Source: Akkermansia muciniphila (lineage in GTDB: Bacteria > Verrucomicrobiota > Verrucomicrobiia > Verrucomicrobiales > Akkermansiaceae). From it: a DNA stretch of 64,000 nucleotides. How positions within the stretch are numbered: the first letter of the stretch is position 1; every line of letters starts with the position of its first letter. The stretch lies in the NCBI RefSeq assembly GCF_040616545.1, contig NZ_CP156688.1:1054001-1118000 (forward strand), read 5' to 3'. This document shows positions 63,328 to 64,000 of this stretch, piece after piece. The notes beneath the pieces were generated by a model that saw only the letters and a list, made by a program, of their open reading frames with translations, had not been told where the DNA came from and made no database searches. Made by a program: the position numbers and the translations under genes.

Positions 63328-64000
63328 CTAGGATTGCACCGGAGGGGCTTTCTGCACTTCCGGCACGGGCAGGGGAGTCCGCTGGATGGTCACGGGCGTT
63401 CCCACGCTGGTTTGCTTGTAGAGAATTTCCGCGACGTTCCGCGGCAGGCGGACGCAGCCGTGGGAGATGGGATGGCGCCGCACTTTCCCTACGTGCAGGC
63501 CCAGGCCCGCGTTGGTGAGCCGCTGCCAGTAAGGCATGGGGGAACCGTCAAAGCGGCCGCCCTCCGGAACAGGGTCCGTGGATTCAGCGTTGTAGTTGAT
63601 GCATTTGCCTTCGGCATCATACATCTTGCCGTAAAGGTTGGAGGCGTGGTCTTCCTTTTTGGAGATGACCGTGTAGTCCCCCGTCTTGGTCGGATAGGCC
63701 TTGACGCCGGAGGAGAGGGGAAAGTCCATGGCGACCAGGCCGTCTACCAGGTACTGGCCCCGCTGCTCGTCCAGGCAGACGAAGATTTTGCGGGATTTCT
63801 TCGGCTTGCGGTTCAGCAGGGTGTCATCCTTGTACACGTCATACGTTTTCCGGTAGTCCTTGCGGGCTACAAAGTGGGCATACGTGGAGGGATGGAACGG
63901 GTTTTTATACTCCGGGACGGATTTGTCCACGGCACGCGGGTCCGGCAGGGCCGGGTGGCCCTTGCCGGAGTGGGAGCAGGACGTCCACCCCATGAGAACC
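63328..64000 (-). CDS. L,D-transpeptidase (YkuD domain), start outside window
   Basis: The frame runs to the window edge: before M-G-W-T-S-C-S the codons read V-L, so the true start and most of the signal or lipobox (TSC) lie beyond 64000. Visible are 224 residues. The YkuD domain spans about residues 70-205 and has the catalytic motif HPISHGCVRLPRNVAEILY (HxxSHGCxR), preceded by IFVCLDEQRGQYLVDGL and SSGVKAYPTKTGDYTV. It cross-links peptidoglycan or anchors proteins in the periplasm. The Ser/His-rich opening after the Cys suggests a lipoprotein. Confidence 0.92.
   Translation of the reverse strand, partial: VLMGWTSCSHSGKGHPALPDPRAVDKSVPEYKNPFHPSTYAHFVARKDYRKTYDVYKDDTLLNRKPKKSRKIFVCLDEQRGQYLVDGLVAMDFPLSSGVKAYPTKTGDYTVISKKEDHASNLYGKMYDAEGKCINYNAESTDPVPEGGRFDGSPMPYWQRLTNAGLGLHVGKVRRHPISHGCVRLPRNVAEILYKQTSVGTPVTIQRTPLPVPEVQKAPPVQS

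Overview
The window looks like chromosome of a Verrucomicrobium very close to Akkermansia muciniphila. This is inferred from the gene mix, without a database search. The signs are two PEP-CTERM proteins with Arg-rich tails, a TIGR04073-type exosortase-associated protein, a large autotransporter, a GH123-like secreted glycosidase, anaerobic pyruvate:ferredoxin oxidoreductase, and many start codons without a clear Shine-Dalgarno. Coding is dense. I count about 50 genes, one tRNA, no rRNA, no insertion sequence and no CRISPR array.

Layout. 1-9.5 kb: the end of a D-lactate dehydrogenase, two secreted unknowns, an acyltransferase, an MFS exporter, a thioesterase, a split chromate transporter and a stress-type SDR. 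9.6-12.8 kb: a ferrous-iron operon (DtxR/MntR-type regulator, feoA, feoB) with a palindromic operator candidate. 13-15.3 kb: an ibrA/ibrB-like pair (PAPS-reductase-family and ParB-like proteins) plus a small HTH protein, near a tRNA-Asn gene. 16-21 kb: leuB, an FAD oxidoreductase, a rhomboid protease and a ComM ATPase. 21-28 kb: a PEP-CTERM protein, metY, two overlapping radical-SAM genes resembling the siroheme-dependent haem route, a small PD-(D/E)XK-like protein and the TIGR04073 protein. 28-36 kb: gpsA-plsY, a PP2C phosphatase, lysS and nifJ. 36-46 kb: the GH123-like enzyme, hisF, the autotransporter and a Trk potassium system. 46-64 kb: hrpA, an orphan ilvN, a DegP/HtrA protease, holA-mnmG, ribD, a left-handed beta-helix protein, a second PEP-CTERM protein, dnaN, an orphan SAHase-like protein and an L,D-transpeptidase cut by the window end.

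The most informative non-coding region is at 55-61 kb. The ribD upstream gap holds three exact DnaA-box matches beside an AT-rich stretch. A perfect parS palindrome lies inside mnmG, and a one-mismatch parS plus another exact DnaA box follow dnaN. Together these mark a probable chromosomal replication origin and partition zone. Two long-spaced perfect inverted repeats (15 and 17 bp arms, about 150 bp apart), with arms resembling each other, sit upstream of the autotransporter and between the second PEP-CTERM gene and dnaN. They look like a REP/REPIN-type or invertible-element family. The best candidate for a poorly described system is the ibrA-ibrB-HTH operon with its own operator-like repeat.
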